From: Bufo bufo
Lineage: Eukaryota; Chordata; Amphibia; Anura; Bufonidae
Length of the DNA: 64,000 nucleotides
Assembly (NCBI RefSeq): GCF_905171765.1
Contig: NC_053390.1
Coordinates: 164,149,666 to 164,213,665 of the forward strand
Direction of reading: 5' to 3'
Shown here: piece after piece, positions 10,124-21,495 of the stretch
Numbering within the stretch: the stretch's first letter is position 1
Layout of the letters: each line of letters starts with the position of its first letter
Notes under the pieces: model-generated
Told to the model about the DNA's origin: nothing
Databases searched by the model: none
Seen by the model: only the letters and a program-made list of their open reading frames with translations
Made by a program: the position numbers and the translations under genes

Positions 10124-10364
10124 GTAAATGAAAGGAGGCAACGGCAGCATCTTCAGTGCATTCTTTATTGGACGAGCTTCACAGAAAGTGTACCATAAAA
10201 ACCAGACAGCAACATTTCGACTATATGGTAGCCTTTATCAAGCCAGGCTTTATAAAGGCTACCATGTAGCCGAAACGTTGCTGTCTGGTTTTTATGGTAC
10301 ACTTTGTGAAGCTCGTCCAATACAGAATGCACTGAAGATGCTGCCGTTGCCTCCTTTCGTTTAC
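10124..10364. mobile_element. Near-perfect palindrome of a Penelope-like tail
   Basis: Arms 10124-10244 and 10246-10364 are inverted copies around a single base. Each arm reads outward as GATAAAGGCTACCAT, then GTAGCCGAAACGTTGCTGTC (the left copy is mutated in this block), then GCACTGAAGATGCTGCCG. GGCTAC-CAT-GTAGCC forms a 6-bp stem before GAAAC, as in hammerhead stem II. Long frames in both strands are by-products of the palindrome. Confidence 0.75.
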
Positions 10365-10566
10365 TGTTTAGTTGGACTGCTGAGGATCTGCGGTCGTGGC
10401 TCAGCTGTTGCATTCCAGTGTGGTCACAAGGTCCATGAGTGCTGCTCTGCAATTGCTATTTACACTTTTCTAGGACTTTGAAGAATGATTTGGAAGAAGA
10501 AAAGCCAGCAAAATCCAAGTTTTACACAACCATTATAAATGGTTTGTAAATCCCTTGCTTACTGCT

Positions 10567-10972
10567 AAAGGGGTTATCCAATCCTCAAAAAAAACGTCCC
10601 CCATATACTGGGCCCCCCACTCTGAATATACTTACCTGGGTCCCCACTCCCTGCGCCACTCCTGGTCCCCGCACCGCGGCTGCTGCTTCTCCACATGCAC
10701 TGATGAAAACATCTGGTGTCGGGGGGGGGGGGGGGGGCAGCCAATGGCAGCCAGGGATGAGCCTCCCTGGTACTGCGGGTGATGCTAGGTTGGATCGTCC
10801 ACATCCCCGCCTGCCATTGGCTGCCCCTCCCACCGACACCGGATGTTTTCATCCGTGCACGGGGAGAAGCAGCAGCAGCGGTGTGGGGACAAGGAGTGGT
10901 GCAGGGAGGGGGGGACCTGAGTTAGTATATTGAGCATGGGGGGCCCGACATGGGGGGGGTTTAGGATTGGAT
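10567..10972. repeat. Palindromic MITE with central poly-G
   Basis: Ends TTATCCAATCCT and AGGATTGGATAA are inverted. The arms, including CATTGGCTGCCCCTCCCACC and its inverse, pair imperfectly around about 10770. A G run sits at about 10718-10736. No gene. Confidence 0.7.
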
Positions 10973-11409
10973 AAGGGACACACAATTTTGCAGGGGAACC
11001 TATAAAACCAGGCACCTATACATCTGCTTATTATATCTAATCAACAAATTATGTGGCAGCAAAGCAATGGATAAAACATTGTTAAGGCTATGTTCACACC
11101 TCAGATTTTTCTACCGGACAAATCTGCCACTGAAACTGCAGCAGCAATCTAAGGCTGACTCAGTTTTCTGCTGCTGCTTCTTTGCATGCAATGAATCAAC
11201 CCACTGCTTTAGCCCTATTCAGTGAGGCTAATCCACATACAGAAAGGTGTAGTGCTTTCCGGCAGTTTTTGCATGGAAACCACATCAAATAGGGACAGAT
11301 ACATTCTTGACGGGGTTTGGAAATTCACACAAAAATCATTTGTGGCCGAATAATTAGTATTGCAGATTCCCATTGACAACAACTGGATGTGGAACTTATG
11401 ATCCAGATA
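10973..11409. other. No gene seen; start of a frog repeat at about 11086
   Basis: AAGGCTATGTTCACACC at about 11085 is a repeat start I know from frog genomes; its partner end is not visible. The rest shows no coding signal. Confidence 0.45.
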
Positions 11410-12970
11410 CAGTGGATATAAAAAGTCTACACTCCCCTGTTAAAATGTCAGGTTTCTGTGCTGTAAAGAAAATGAGACAAAGATAAATAATTTCAGAACT
11501 TTTTCTACCTTTAATGTGACCTATAAACTGTACCACTCAATTAAAAGATTTCAGTTTGTTTTTTCAGGTGGAGGGAAGAACAAAAAAAATAACTAAAATA
11601 ATGTGGTTGCATAAGTGTGCACACCCTCTAACTGGGGATGTAGCTGTGTTCAGAATTAAGCAATCACATTCAAAATCATGTTAACACCTGCCATCATTTA
11701 AAGTGCCCCAAATAAAGTTCAGCTGCTCTAGTTCGTCTTTCCTGAAATTTTCTTAGTTGCATCCCACAGCAAAATCCATGGTCCACAGAGAGCTTCCAAG
11801 CATCAGAGGGATCTAATTGTTAAAAGGCATCAGTCAGGAGAAGGGTACGAAAGAATTTCCAAGGCATTAGATATACCATGGAACACAGTGAAGACAGTAA
11901 TCATCAAGTGGAGAAAATATGTCACAACAGTGAAATTACCAAGAACTGGAAGTCCCTCCAAAATTGATGAAAAGACAAGAAAACTGGTCTGGGAGGCTAC
12001 CAAGAGGCCTACAGCAACATTAAAGGAGCAGCAGGAATATCTGGCTAGTACATGTGACAACAATCTCCCGTATTCTTCATATGTCTGGGCTATGGGGTAG
12101 TGGCAAGATGAAAGCCTTTTCTTACGAAGAAAAACATCCAAGCCAGGCTACATTTTGCAAAAACACATCTGAAGTCTCCCAAAAGCATGTGGGAAAAGGT
12201 GTTATGGTCTGATGAAACCAAGGTTGAACTTTTTTGCCATAATGCCAAAAGATATATTTGGCCCAAAAACACTGCACATCACCAAAAGAACACCATCCCC
12301 ACAGTGAAGCATGGTGGTGGCAGCATCATGCCAAGGGGCTGTTTTTCTTCAGCTGGAACTGGGGCCTTAGTTAAGCTAGAAGGAATTATGAACAGTTCCA
12401 AATACCAGTCAATATTGGCACAAAACCTTCAGGCTTCTGCTAGAAAGCTGAACATGAAGAGGGACTTCATCTTTCAACATGACAACGACCCAAAGCATAC
12501 ATCCAAATCAACAAAGGAATGGCTTCACCAGAAGAAGATTAAAGTTTTGGAATGGCCCAGCCAGAGCCCAGACCTGAATACGATTGAAAATCTGTGGAGT
12601 AATCTGAAGAGGGCTGTGCACTGGAGATGCTGTCGCAATCTGACAGATTTGGAGTGTTTTTGCAAAGAAGACTGGGCAAATCTTGGCAAGTCAAATTGTG
12701 CCATGCTGATAGACTCATACCCAAAAAGACTGAGTGCTGTAATAAAATCAAAAGGTGCTTCAACAAAGTATTAGTTTAAGGGTGTGCACACTTATGCAAC
12801 CATATTATTTTTATATATTTTCTTTCTTCTACCTAAAAGATTTCAGATTGTTTTTCAATTGAGTGGTACAGTTTATAGGTCACATTAAAGGTGGAAAAAG
12901 TTCTGAAATGATTTATCTTTGTCTCATTTTGACATTTTAACAGGGGTGTGTAGACTTTTTATATCCACTG
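11410..12970 (+). mobile_element. Tc1-like transposon, full length but dead
   Basis: Starts CAGTGGATATAAAAAGTCTA and ends with its inverse; long inverted terminal regions of about 170 bp (11410-11580 and 12800-12970) share the ATGAGACAAAGATAAAT block. TA precedes the left end (11408-11409); the right side has AT instead, so that copy has mutated. The transposase lies between. Confidence 0.9.
11770..12774 (+). pseudogene. Tc1-like DD34E transposase, frameshifted
   Basis: The DNA-binding half reads KHQRDLIVKRHQSGEGYERI and continues through the 11888 segment. A frameshift lies just after MVHREL near 11783, a stop follows VWAMG at about 12098, and there is a frame break before 12187. The catalytic half is open from 12187 to 12774: [10 protein letters not shown] (first D), QHDNDPKHTS (second D), SPDLNTIENLW (E), with 34 residues between the second D and E, ending KGASTKY. 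It would cut and paste DNA at TA sites. At least three lesions make it non-functional; only the catalytic half is continuous. Confidence 0.9.
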
Positions 12971-13329
12971 ATTGTATCCTGACTTTTTTCTACTGTATCT
13001 AATGACATTCTAATCTGTGTTCCAGATTTGGGCTACAACCTGGCATATCCTCTACCTGATCTGGATCTTGTGTGGGCTGAGAGGTTCCTGGGAAAAATTG
13101 GTCAAATTTCTGCATGAACACTTGGGGACATATGAAAACACTGGAACTGCCTAGGAACATCTGATAACGTTTCCTGTAACCATTATTTCATGCACAGAAA
13201 TTAATAGCCCAGTATTGGCTACATTTCGATTCCTACATTCAGACATTGGAAAGATGTCATCAGCAACTCCATCCTGTACAAATGACAAGATAAACGCAAC
13301 AAGCTACCCTGGACAGGTAGTTTACCACG

Positions 13330-14215
13330 CAAGTTTTTCACCCTCACTGAATCCTGACCTATTCATTTCAATGGGTCTATGTACATGTGTTTTTTTTTCA
13401 TGCATCAGTTGTGTGTTGTGTGAAAAACACAGCATGTTCTATATTCTGCGTTTTTCACACAGCCCAGGCCCCATAGAAGTGAATGGGGCTTCAGCAAGCA
13501 AGTGCGGATGCAATGCTATTTTCACTGATGGCTGCTAAAAGATGTTGTTTGTAAACATTCCGTTTTTTTATAACGTGCGTCAAAAATGCATCAAAACGCA
13601 TTGTACCCGCGTGGAAACAACTTAAAGAGGACCTTTCACCGATTATTACACTATGAACTAAGTAAACAGACATGGAGAGCGGTGCCCGGGGATCTCACTG
13701 CACTTACTATTATCCCTGGGCGCCGCTCCGTTCTCCTGCTATGCCCTCCGGTATCTCCGTTCCCTAAGTTATGGTAGGCGGAGTCTGCCCTTGTTCTTCT
13801 GTAGCGCTGGCCAATCGCATTGCAGAGCTCACAGCCTGGGAGAAAATAACCTCCCAGGCTGTGAGCTCTGCGCTGCGATTGGCCAGCGCTAGAGCAGAAC
13901 AAGGGCAGACTCCGCCTACCATAACTTAGTGACTGGAATCTCCGCCTACTATAGCTTAGTGAGCGGAGATACCGGAGGGCATAACGGGAGAACGGAGCGG
14001 CGCCCAGGGATAATAGTAAGTGCAGTGAGATCCCCGAGCACCGCTCTACATGTCTGTATAGTTAGTTCATAGTGTAATAATCGGTGAAAGGTCCTCTTTA
14101 ATGCAATCGCAGACAAAACTGACTGAACTTGCTTGCAAAATGGTGCGAGTTTCCCTGAATGCATCCAGACCTAATCCATCACGCTCGTGTAAAAGAGGCC
14201 AAAGGGATTTTCGCA
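13330..14215. repeat. Interspersed repeat split by a TTAA palindrome
   Basis: Outer sequence with TTTTTCACACAGCCCAGGCC, AGTGAATGGGGC, then GCGTGGAAACAACTTAATGC across the insertion and GCAATCGCAGACAAAACTG. I know this family from frog genomes; a related copy is at 61700-61870. The apparent reading frames here are not credible genes. Confidence 0.5.
13626..14097. mobile_element. TTAA palindromic MITE, copy 1
   Basis: TTAA at 13622-13625 and 14098-14101. Ends AGAGGACCTTTCACCG and its inverse CGGTGAAAGGTCCTCT. The halves are long inverted copies (…CATGGAGAGCGGTGC…, …TATTATCCCTGGGCGCCGCT…) around about 13845. It shares these arms with 58871-59337. The right arm has an extra CTCCGCCTACTATAGCTTAG block. 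No gene. Confidence 0.85.
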
Positions 14216-14278
14216 GGCATCCCAAGTGTTCCTCTTTTGGAGGGACAGTCCCTACTTTTGACCCAAGTCCCTCTATCC

Positions 14279-14588
14279 TAGTGATGGCGAACCTTTTAGA
14301 GACCAAGTGCCCAAACGGCAACCAAATACCCACTTATTTATCGCAAAGTGCCAACACTGCAATTTAACCTGAATACTAATATAGTATATCCTCCATGTAC
14401 TTTATCATTTAGCTATAATAGGCTGCCTACATTCAGTGCACTGCCTGTGCTGATCATAGTGCGCCCTGCGCTGATGAATGGCAGGAAAGGGCATATTGGT
14501 ACACCATAGACTTTTTCCAGAGTGCGAGTGCCCACAGAGAGGGCCGAGTGCTGCCTCTGGCACCCGTGCCATAGTTTCGCCATCACTG
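14279..14588. mobile_element. hAT MITE (GATGGCGAACC family)
   Basis: Left end TAGTGATGGCGAACCTTT and right end GTTTCGCCATCACTG; perfect 8-bp duplication CTCTATCC at 14271-14278 and 14589-14596. 310 bp, no gene. The flanks join into another repeat rich in AAGTCCCTCT-type words. Confidence 0.88.
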
Positions 14589-14596
14589 CTCTATCC

Positions 14597-14985
14597 CCTT
14601 AGATGTCGCTCTTTTTGATCTGAACTTTCTGAGGTATAGATTTGCATTATTACGTTTACAATATTCATCCAGAAGCGTTTGCCTGCTTCATATCTGTATA
14701 TTATAGCTCACTCTTATTTCAATATTTGATGCAATTTTGATTTTAGAAATTTCTATTTTCAGATCATTTTTGCGCTATTGTGTAAAAGAAAACTAGTGAC
14801 CTGTATAGATATACAGTAAAAATGGATCTTTCACACAATATACCTTAAGTGTCCCTCTGACAGTCCAAAAAGTTGGAAGGTATGGTTAATGGGTGTCTCA
14901 CCCCCTTGTGAAAAATGCTTGAGAAGCCAGCATCTAATCACAAGTACACTTACCCCAGCGCATGCCTCACAACTTCTTAAAAACA
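14597..14985. other. No gene seen
   Basis: AT-rich remainder of the repeat interrupted by the hAT MITE (AGTGTCCCTCTGACAGTCC near 14850). No coding signal. Confidence 0.4.
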
Positions 14986-15318
14986 CAAAGAGGGACAATA
15001 TATGCAGCAATTTTTTTCATACTAGGCCACACCGCCTAAAACAGGATGGCTAGCGCATGCGCAGTTTGTAACCTGAGGCTGATGCCAGCACAGCTTCAAA
15101 AGTGTGACGTCTGAGGAGAAGGGAGGGGAGTTGGAGGATAAGGGGCAGTGCTGGGTTCCTTCACAATCCCCTCCCTTCTCCTCCGACGTCACGCTTTTGA
15201 AGCTGTGCTGGCATCAGCCTCAGGTTACAAACTGCGCATGCACTAGCCATTCTGTTTTAGGTGGTGTGGCTTAGTATGAAAAAAATTGCCGCATATATTG
15301 TCCCTCTTTATGTTTTTC
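14986..15318. repeat. Palindromic MITE
   Basis: Ends AAAGAGGGACAATATATGC and its inverse GCATATATTGTCCCTCTTT. Arms including GATGCCAGCACAGCTTC and GAAGCTGTGCTGGCATC pair around about 15150. No gene. The target duplication is unclear. Confidence 0.75.
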
Positions 15319-15594
15319 AGCAGTTGGGAGGCATGGGCTAGGGTACAAGACCAAAATGGAGGCAGCCACACCTCCACATGCACAATGCAGAAAAAAAGTT
15401 AGTGTGCATTAATCCATCATCTTTTCTTTTACTACGTAGTTATGTACAAAAGGCATGCCTAATCGCATTCTTGAAAGCACAAAAAAGTTAGGACATGGAG
15501 TCGCCTTTGTAGATGGTAGTGTTGGTATCCAGGTGTAGGATTTCCAGAGTGGTGTAGAGTGACCTTCAATCTCTCTGAAGGTGTTGTATGCATG

Positions 15595-16463
15595 TGTCAC
15601 GGTGCTCCTACCTGGATATCCTTGGATCCCAGATGTCATAGTCCAAAGCGGTGCAAAAAGGGGGTTGTAGAACTTGGGTGATGAATAAGTAGAATAAATG
15701 GGAGTCCAGACTTTGTATTAACGTTGAACACAGCTTTACTTGAATAAACAGTAATCCAAACAGTTTTCAGACTTTATCTTGGTCATCAGCAGGTATTGGC
15801 TTAATTTCTGGCAGGCAAACACTTCTGCAACAATCTCAGCACTGCTATGCTGTAGCTCTCTCAGCTCTCCTATGCTGGCTGGACTAAATAGGAACTTTTC
15901 CTTTTGTGCTGGAACTTAGCTGTAGTCTGTCTCTTACTTTATCTTTAGTCCTAGGAACTTCTTCCTGGCTTCAAGCTCACTTAGCTTGGATATAGGCAAT
16001 GCAAGCCCAGGAGGGAACATGCAACCATGTAGAACTCACGGGCAGGGCCTGTCTGGCAGGGACGAGGCATGTTGCTTCCCCTTACAGGGGGCAAGATAGA
16101 CACACAACCTCGCCCCAGGAGGGGTAGGATGGAACTGACTTCTGCAGGCTTGTCCAGGAGGGACGAGAGCCTGCTGCTTCCCCATACAGGGGCTACTCTG
16201 AACTGCCTCACTAACACTCAAACTCCTTCCTCTCTAGAGAGGGGATTAGAATGGAAGAAGGGTTCCATTCTATATAACACAGCTCTGCACAGATTTCTGC
16301 CACCTGCTGGTGAACCAAGCACATTACACTTAAACAGTCAATTATGAGGAAATAGGAATACACACATTGCAGGAAATGGAAATAAATATAAGATGACACA
16401 TGATGCACCAACAAAGATAGTGGCGGTACAAAAGAGGTGGTAATGCCACTCTGGGGTATTACA
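15595..16463 (-). mobile_element. LTR-like segment
   Basis: On the minus strand it begins TGTAATACCCCAGAGTGG and ends GCACCGTGACA, so it is bounded TG…CA, with a TATATAG box near 16270 read in that direction. No internal coding region and no matching target duplication were found (GCATG on one side, CGACC on the other), so the limits or a later rearrangement are uncertain. Confidence 0.4.
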
Positions 16464-16868
16464 CGACCTCTTTAAAAAAATAAAAAAAAGATAAAAATTA
16501 AAATCTACAAGTGAAAATCAATTCCATTCATTTAAATATGGCTTGAAGAAATCCATGTGTTTTCTGCCAAACCATCCCCATTCAAATGAATGGAACTGAT
16601 TTTAAGTCGCAGAAATTTCCTGCAGCAAAACTTGATGCATGAGGCATGTCCTTTCCCAGCGTGGCTGTGGCTATAAACCACCGTTCTGCAATCCTTACTG
16701 TGTGCTCTATCTCCTCATACAGCTGATTGGCAGGGGTTTTGGTTGTCGGACCCCCGCCGATCTGATATTAATGACCTATCCTGAGAATAGGTCATCAATA
16801 TTAAAAGCCTGGACAACCCTATCACTATGTTTTTGGATTGTGAGAGGAAACCCACACAAACATGAAGA
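16464..16868. repeat. Old repeats, no gene
   Basis: Weak inverted pairing of TCAATTCCATTCATTT and AATGAATGGAACTGATT (about 16518-16604). At 16740-16825 there is a known frog block, CCGATCTGATATTAATGACC with AATAGGTCATCAATATT. Confidence 0.45.
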
Positions 16869-17005
16869 ATACGGCCTAATTTTGCAAAGTTAATGTGTCA
16901 CTTTATGTGGTAATAACTCTGGAATGATTAGTTTACCAAGCGATTCTGAGAAAGTCATTTCATGACACATTGCACTTCATGTTAGTGGTAAATTTGAGTC
17001 AATGG

Positions 17006-17284
17006 GGTTATTAAGACTGGTGATTTAGACGCTGGTCTTAATAAAACCCCTGTGCTGGATCACCGAAGTTATGTAGAGGCACCGCCCTCTACATAACTTT
17101 AGCACATCCAGCATAGCTCTTCTCGCCAGCTCTATAAACTGATGAATGAGCCAGCCTGTCCCCTTTTCCGCCACACCCACTATTTTAGACCCAGCGTGAG
17201 CAGGGGAAAAAATGTCAGATTGCGGCGCAATGTGCGCCTGAAATTCGCCCAATATAGGTGTATTTCAGGTTAATAAATTACCCA
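17006..17284. mobile_element. MITE, GGGTCATTTATTAAG family, copy 1
   Basis: Ends GGGTTATTAAGACTGG and TTAATAAATTACCC are inverted. It contains CTACATAACTTTAGC and CACACCCACTATTTTAGA, which are shared with copy 2 at 20795. It lies inside the piggyBac-type outer sequence, which resumes at about 17285. Confidence 0.7.
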
Positions 17285-17448
17285 AAATTTACTGAAAATT
17301 TTGAAATTTTCTAAAATGTAAATTTTCTATGCTTTCAAGGCAGTGATACCTTGCAAAATAGTTATTAATTAACATTCCCCATATGTCTAATTTAAGTTGG
17401 CATTATTTTGTACATGTAATTTTATTTTTTTAGAACATTGGATGGCTT

Positions 17449-17858
17449 ATAATTTTCAGGGACACGTACCAGAGACATGCACCTATCTCTAGAACGGTCC
17501 TAGGAAAGTGAAATAGAGTGAGTCATGCATATGCAGTGTGCTCAGTTTATTCTTATAAGAGTTCTGAAAATTGTCGAGAGTGTAAGCTTGGCCATTTCCA
17601 GAAGCCCCATAGAAATTAATGGAGAGAACACTGCGCAGGCACGGACACTGCCCCAATCATTTCAACAGGACTGTCAGAGATAGCTGAAGCAGTAGTCCCA
17701 TAGAAATGAATGGAGGTGCAGCTGCTACCCGCTTACTTTGGGGGTCCTATTCTGGAGATAACTGCGGGTCCCAGAGGTGGACTTCACACCTATCTGACAT
17801 TGGGGCAAATTCTACTGATATGCCACCAATGTCTAAGATGAGACAATCCCTTTAAGGA
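17449..17858. repeat. Inserted repeat ending in CCCTTTAAGG
   Basis: The outer element breaks at GGATGGCTTA and resumes at GACCAATTCAGTTCTGAAG, judged against the copy at 4200-4250. The 400 bp between contain two AGCCCCATAGAAATTAATG-like blocks. No gene. Confidence 0.5.
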
Positions 17859-18308
17859 CCAATTCAGTTCTGAAGTGACTTTTAGGGACTAACATAATAT
17901 AAACCATATAAAGAATCCCCTTTTTAGCAACAATAGCCTTCTAAATTGTTCAAAACCCTTATTGTTAACCCTTTAGGTGTTCCACAGAAATTAAAACAAA
18001 ATGGGGAGAGGAAATTAAAAAATTACATTTTTATTATTTATTTTTTGCAAATTTTTTATTTTAATCCTTTGGTGCCCTATAACAAAGAATGGTTAACATA
18101 AAAGCAAACCTCAATATTAATTATCCTGATTCTGCAGTTTACAGAAACGTCCCATATGTGGTTGTAAACTGCTCTATTGGCACACTGCCAGATTGAGAAG
18201 AGAAGGAGCGTTATATGACTTTTAGAGGACTGATTTTGCTGAAATGGTTTTAAGTGCAAGGTCACATTTGAAGAGACCCTAAGGTTCCCATACAGTGGAG
18301 ACCATTAA

Positions 18309-20689
18309 CCGCCTAACGCAGGATCGCGTTCCGGAGGCGGCAGCTCCAGGCAGAGTCCCGCATCTATGCGTCATCTCGAGAGACGCGAGATTTCCTGTGA
18401 ACGCGCGCACACAGGCGCGCGCGTTCACAGGATCGGAAGGTAAGCAAGTGGATCTCCAGCCTGCCAGCGGCGATCGTTCGCTGGCAGGCTGTAGATGCGA
18501 TTTTTTTAACCCCTAACAGGTATATTAGACGCTGTTTTGATAACAGCGTCTAATATACCTGCTACCTGGTCCTCTGGTGGTCCCTTTTGCATGGATCGAC
18601 CACCAGAGGACACAGGCAGCTCAGTAATAAGTAGCACCAAACACCACTACACTACACCCCCCCTGTCACTTATTAACCCCTGATCACCCCATATAGACTC
18701 CCTGATCACCCCCCTGTCATTGATCACCCCCCTGTAAGGCTCCATTCAGACTTTTTTTGGCCCAAGTTAGCGGAAATTTTTATTTTATTTTTTTCTTACA
18801 AAGTCTCATATTCCACTAACTTGTGTCAAAAAATTAAATCTCACATGAACTCCCCATACCCCTCATGGAATCCAAATGCATAAAATTTTTTAGACATTTA
18901 GATTCCAGACTTCTTCTCACGCTTTAGGGCCGCTAAAATGTCAGGGCAGTATAAATACCCCACATGTGACCCCATTTTGGAAAGAAGACACCCCAAGGTA
19001 TTCCGTGAGGGGCATATTGAGTCCATGAAAGATTGAAATTTCTGTCCCAAGTTAGCGGAAAGGGAGACTAATTTCCGCTAACTTGTGCCAAAAAAATAAA
19101 AATAAAAATTCTATGAACTCGCCATGCCCCTCATTGAATACCTTGGGGTGTCTTCTTTCCAAAATGGGGTCACATGTGGGGTATTTATACTGCCCTGGCA
19201 TTTTAGGGGCCCTAAAGCGTGAGAAGAAGTCTGGGATCCAAATGTCTAAAAATGCCCTCCTAAAAGGAATGTGGGCCCCTTTGCGCATCTAGGCTGCAAA
19301 AAAGTGTCACACATGTGGTATCTCCGTACTCAGGAGAAGTTGGGCAATGTGTTTTGGGGCGTCATTTTACATATACCCATGCTGGGTGAGAGAAATATCT
19401 CGGTCAAATGCCAACTTTGTATAAAAAAAAAATGGGAAAAGTTGTCTTTTGCCGAGATATTTCTCACCCAGCATGGGTATATGTAAAATAATACCCCAAA
19501 ACACATTGCCCAACTTCTCCTGAATACGGCGATACCAGATGTGTGACACTTTTTTGCAGCCTAGGTAGGCAAAGGGGCCCACATTCCAAAGAGCACCTTT
19601 AGGATTTCACAGGTCATTTTTTACACATTTTGATTTCAAACTACTTACCACACATTAGGGCCCCTAGAATGCCAGGGCAGTATAACTACCCCACAAGTGA
19701 CCCCATTTTGGAAAGAAGACAACCCAAGGTATTATGCGATGGGCATAGTGAGTTCATGGAAGTTTTTATTTTTTGTCACAAGTTAGTGGAATATGAGACT
19801 TTGTAAGGAAAAAAAAAAATATATAAAAAAAAAAATTTCCGCTAACTTGTGACAAAAAATAAAAAGTTCTATGAACTCACTATGCCCATCAGTGAATACC
19901 TTAGGGTGTCTACTTTCCAAAATGGGGTCATTTGTGGGGTGTTTGTACTGTCTGGCCATTGTAGAACCTCAGGAAACATGACAGGTGCTCAGAAAGTCAG
20001 AGCTGCTTCAAAATGCGGAAATTCACATTTTTGTACCATAGTTTGTAAACGCTATAACTTTTACCCAAACCATTTTTTTTTTTTTACCCAAACATTTTTT
20101 TTTATCAAAGACATGTAGAAGAATAAATTTGGAGAAAATATTTATATATGGATGTCTTTTTTGAAAAATTTTACAACTGAAAGTGAAAAATGTCATTTTA
20201 ATAACAAAAAAAGTAAAAATGTTAGCAGCAATGAAATACCACCAAATGAAAGCTCTATTAGTGAGAAGAAAAGGAGGTAAAATTAATTTGGGTGGTAAGT
20301 TGCATGACCGAGCAATAAACGGTGAAAGTAGTTTAGTGCAGAAGTGTAAAAAGTGGCCTGGTCATTAAGGTTACATTCACACGTCCGTGGCGTGTTGCGG
20401 ACCTGCAAATTGCGGGTCCGCAACACACCAGCCCGTCACCCCCATAGAAATGCCGTCACCGCCAATAGGATATGCTCTATCTTTTTGCGGAGCTGCGGAC
20501 CCAAAATCGGGACCGCGCTCCGCAATTGTGGCTGTAGACAGCACACTGTGTGCTGTCCGCATCCATTCCGTCCCCATAGAGAATGAATGGGTCCGCACCC
20601 TTTCCGCAAAATTGCGGAAAGGATGCAGACCCATTTTGCGGACGTGTGAATGGAGCCTAAGGGTGTTTAAGCTAGGGGGGCTGAGGTGG
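18309..20689. mobile_element. TTAA element with alternating internal palindromes
   Basis: TTAA at 18305-18308 and 20690-20693; ends CCGCCTAACGC and, inverted, CCACCTCAGCC. The inside is a chain of inverted repeats centred near 19060, 19420 and 19815, built from TTTCCGCTAACTTGTG, CCCCATTTTGGAAAGAAGAC and CCCATGCTGGGTGAG blocks. GC-rich hairpins lie at 18400-18500. No credible gene. A Harbinger MITE is nested at 20369-20657. Confidence 0.8.
20369..20657. mobile_element. Harbinger-type MITE, copy 1
   Basis: TAA at 20366-20368 and 20658-20660 is the 3-bp duplication. Ends GGTTACATTCACACGTCCG and CGGACGTGTGAATGGAGCC are inverted. Inside, GACAGCACACTGTGTGCTGTC is a perfect short palindrome near 20538-20558. 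No gene; frames on both strands follow from the symmetry. Confidence 0.8.
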
Positions 20690-20794
20690 TTAAGAAGTGA
20701 CCCAGTTTTGGTAACTATACCCCTCAAGTCATCACTTTCACCTAACAGTTGTTTCATAGAATTTAAAAACACGGCTCTCAAAATAAAAATTATG

Positions 20795-21125
20795 GGGGTC
20801 ATTTATTAAGATCGGTGTTTAAGACACCGATCTTAAATAACCCCCATATCTGGCAGTGGATCCGCTGAAGTTATGAAGAGGCGCCGGGCTCTACATAACT
20901 TTGGCGTATCCAGCGCTAGTCTAAATGTAAGTCAGCTTCCTTGCTGGCTTATATTTAGACTATTTTCTATGGCTAAAACAGACATAGAAAATGATGAATG
21001 AGACAGGCCTGCCGACCCGTCCCGTTTCCCGCCCAAGCCACGCCCACTATTTTAGATCTGGCGTGAGATCTGCCCCAGAAAGACGCCTAATATAGGTGTA
21101 TTTCTGGATAATACAGTAAATGACC
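20795..21125. mobile_element. MITE, GGGTCATTTATTAAG family, copy 2
   Basis: Ends GGGTCATTTATTAAG and AGTAAATGACC are inverted. It shares GTTATGAAGAGG..CTACATAACTT and GCCACGCCCACTATTTTAGA with the copy at 17006. No gene. Confidence 0.7.
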
Positions 21126-21495
21126 ACCTATATTTTTTCCAATAAAATGTTACTTTAGCTCCACATTTTTCATTGTCACATTTTCTCCTGAATAAAAGAA
21201 CACCCCATATGTGGTCATAAACTGCTGTATGTGCACACCACATTGCTAGAATGGAAAGCACACATATGGCTTTTTGCTGATACCCTGAGGTATCCTACAA
21301 TGGAAACCCTCCCCATGAAGTGACCCCTGTAATGGGATTAGCTCATGGGACCGCCGTCTCCTTGGATAGACGGGCGCTATAGGCACATAAAACACAGTCC
21401 AGTCCAAGCAAGTATGGTGCAACTGGCCTCAGCCAGTTTTATTGACTTTTGCAGATAAAAGTACTAAACAAAAACTGTTCAAAACAAATGAAATA

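Noticed and set aside
10128..10481. 117-codon plus-strand and 95-codon minus-strand frames
   Set aside because: Both cover the inverted Penelope-like tail and have no similarity to proteins.
15595..16463. Full LTR retrotransposon
   Set aside because: Only an LTR-like segment is visible, without internal genes or a matching target duplication; kept as a low-confidence feature.
20377..20809. 140-codon frames on both strands
   Set aside because: They lie across a Harbinger MITE with symmetric sequence; no family resemblance.
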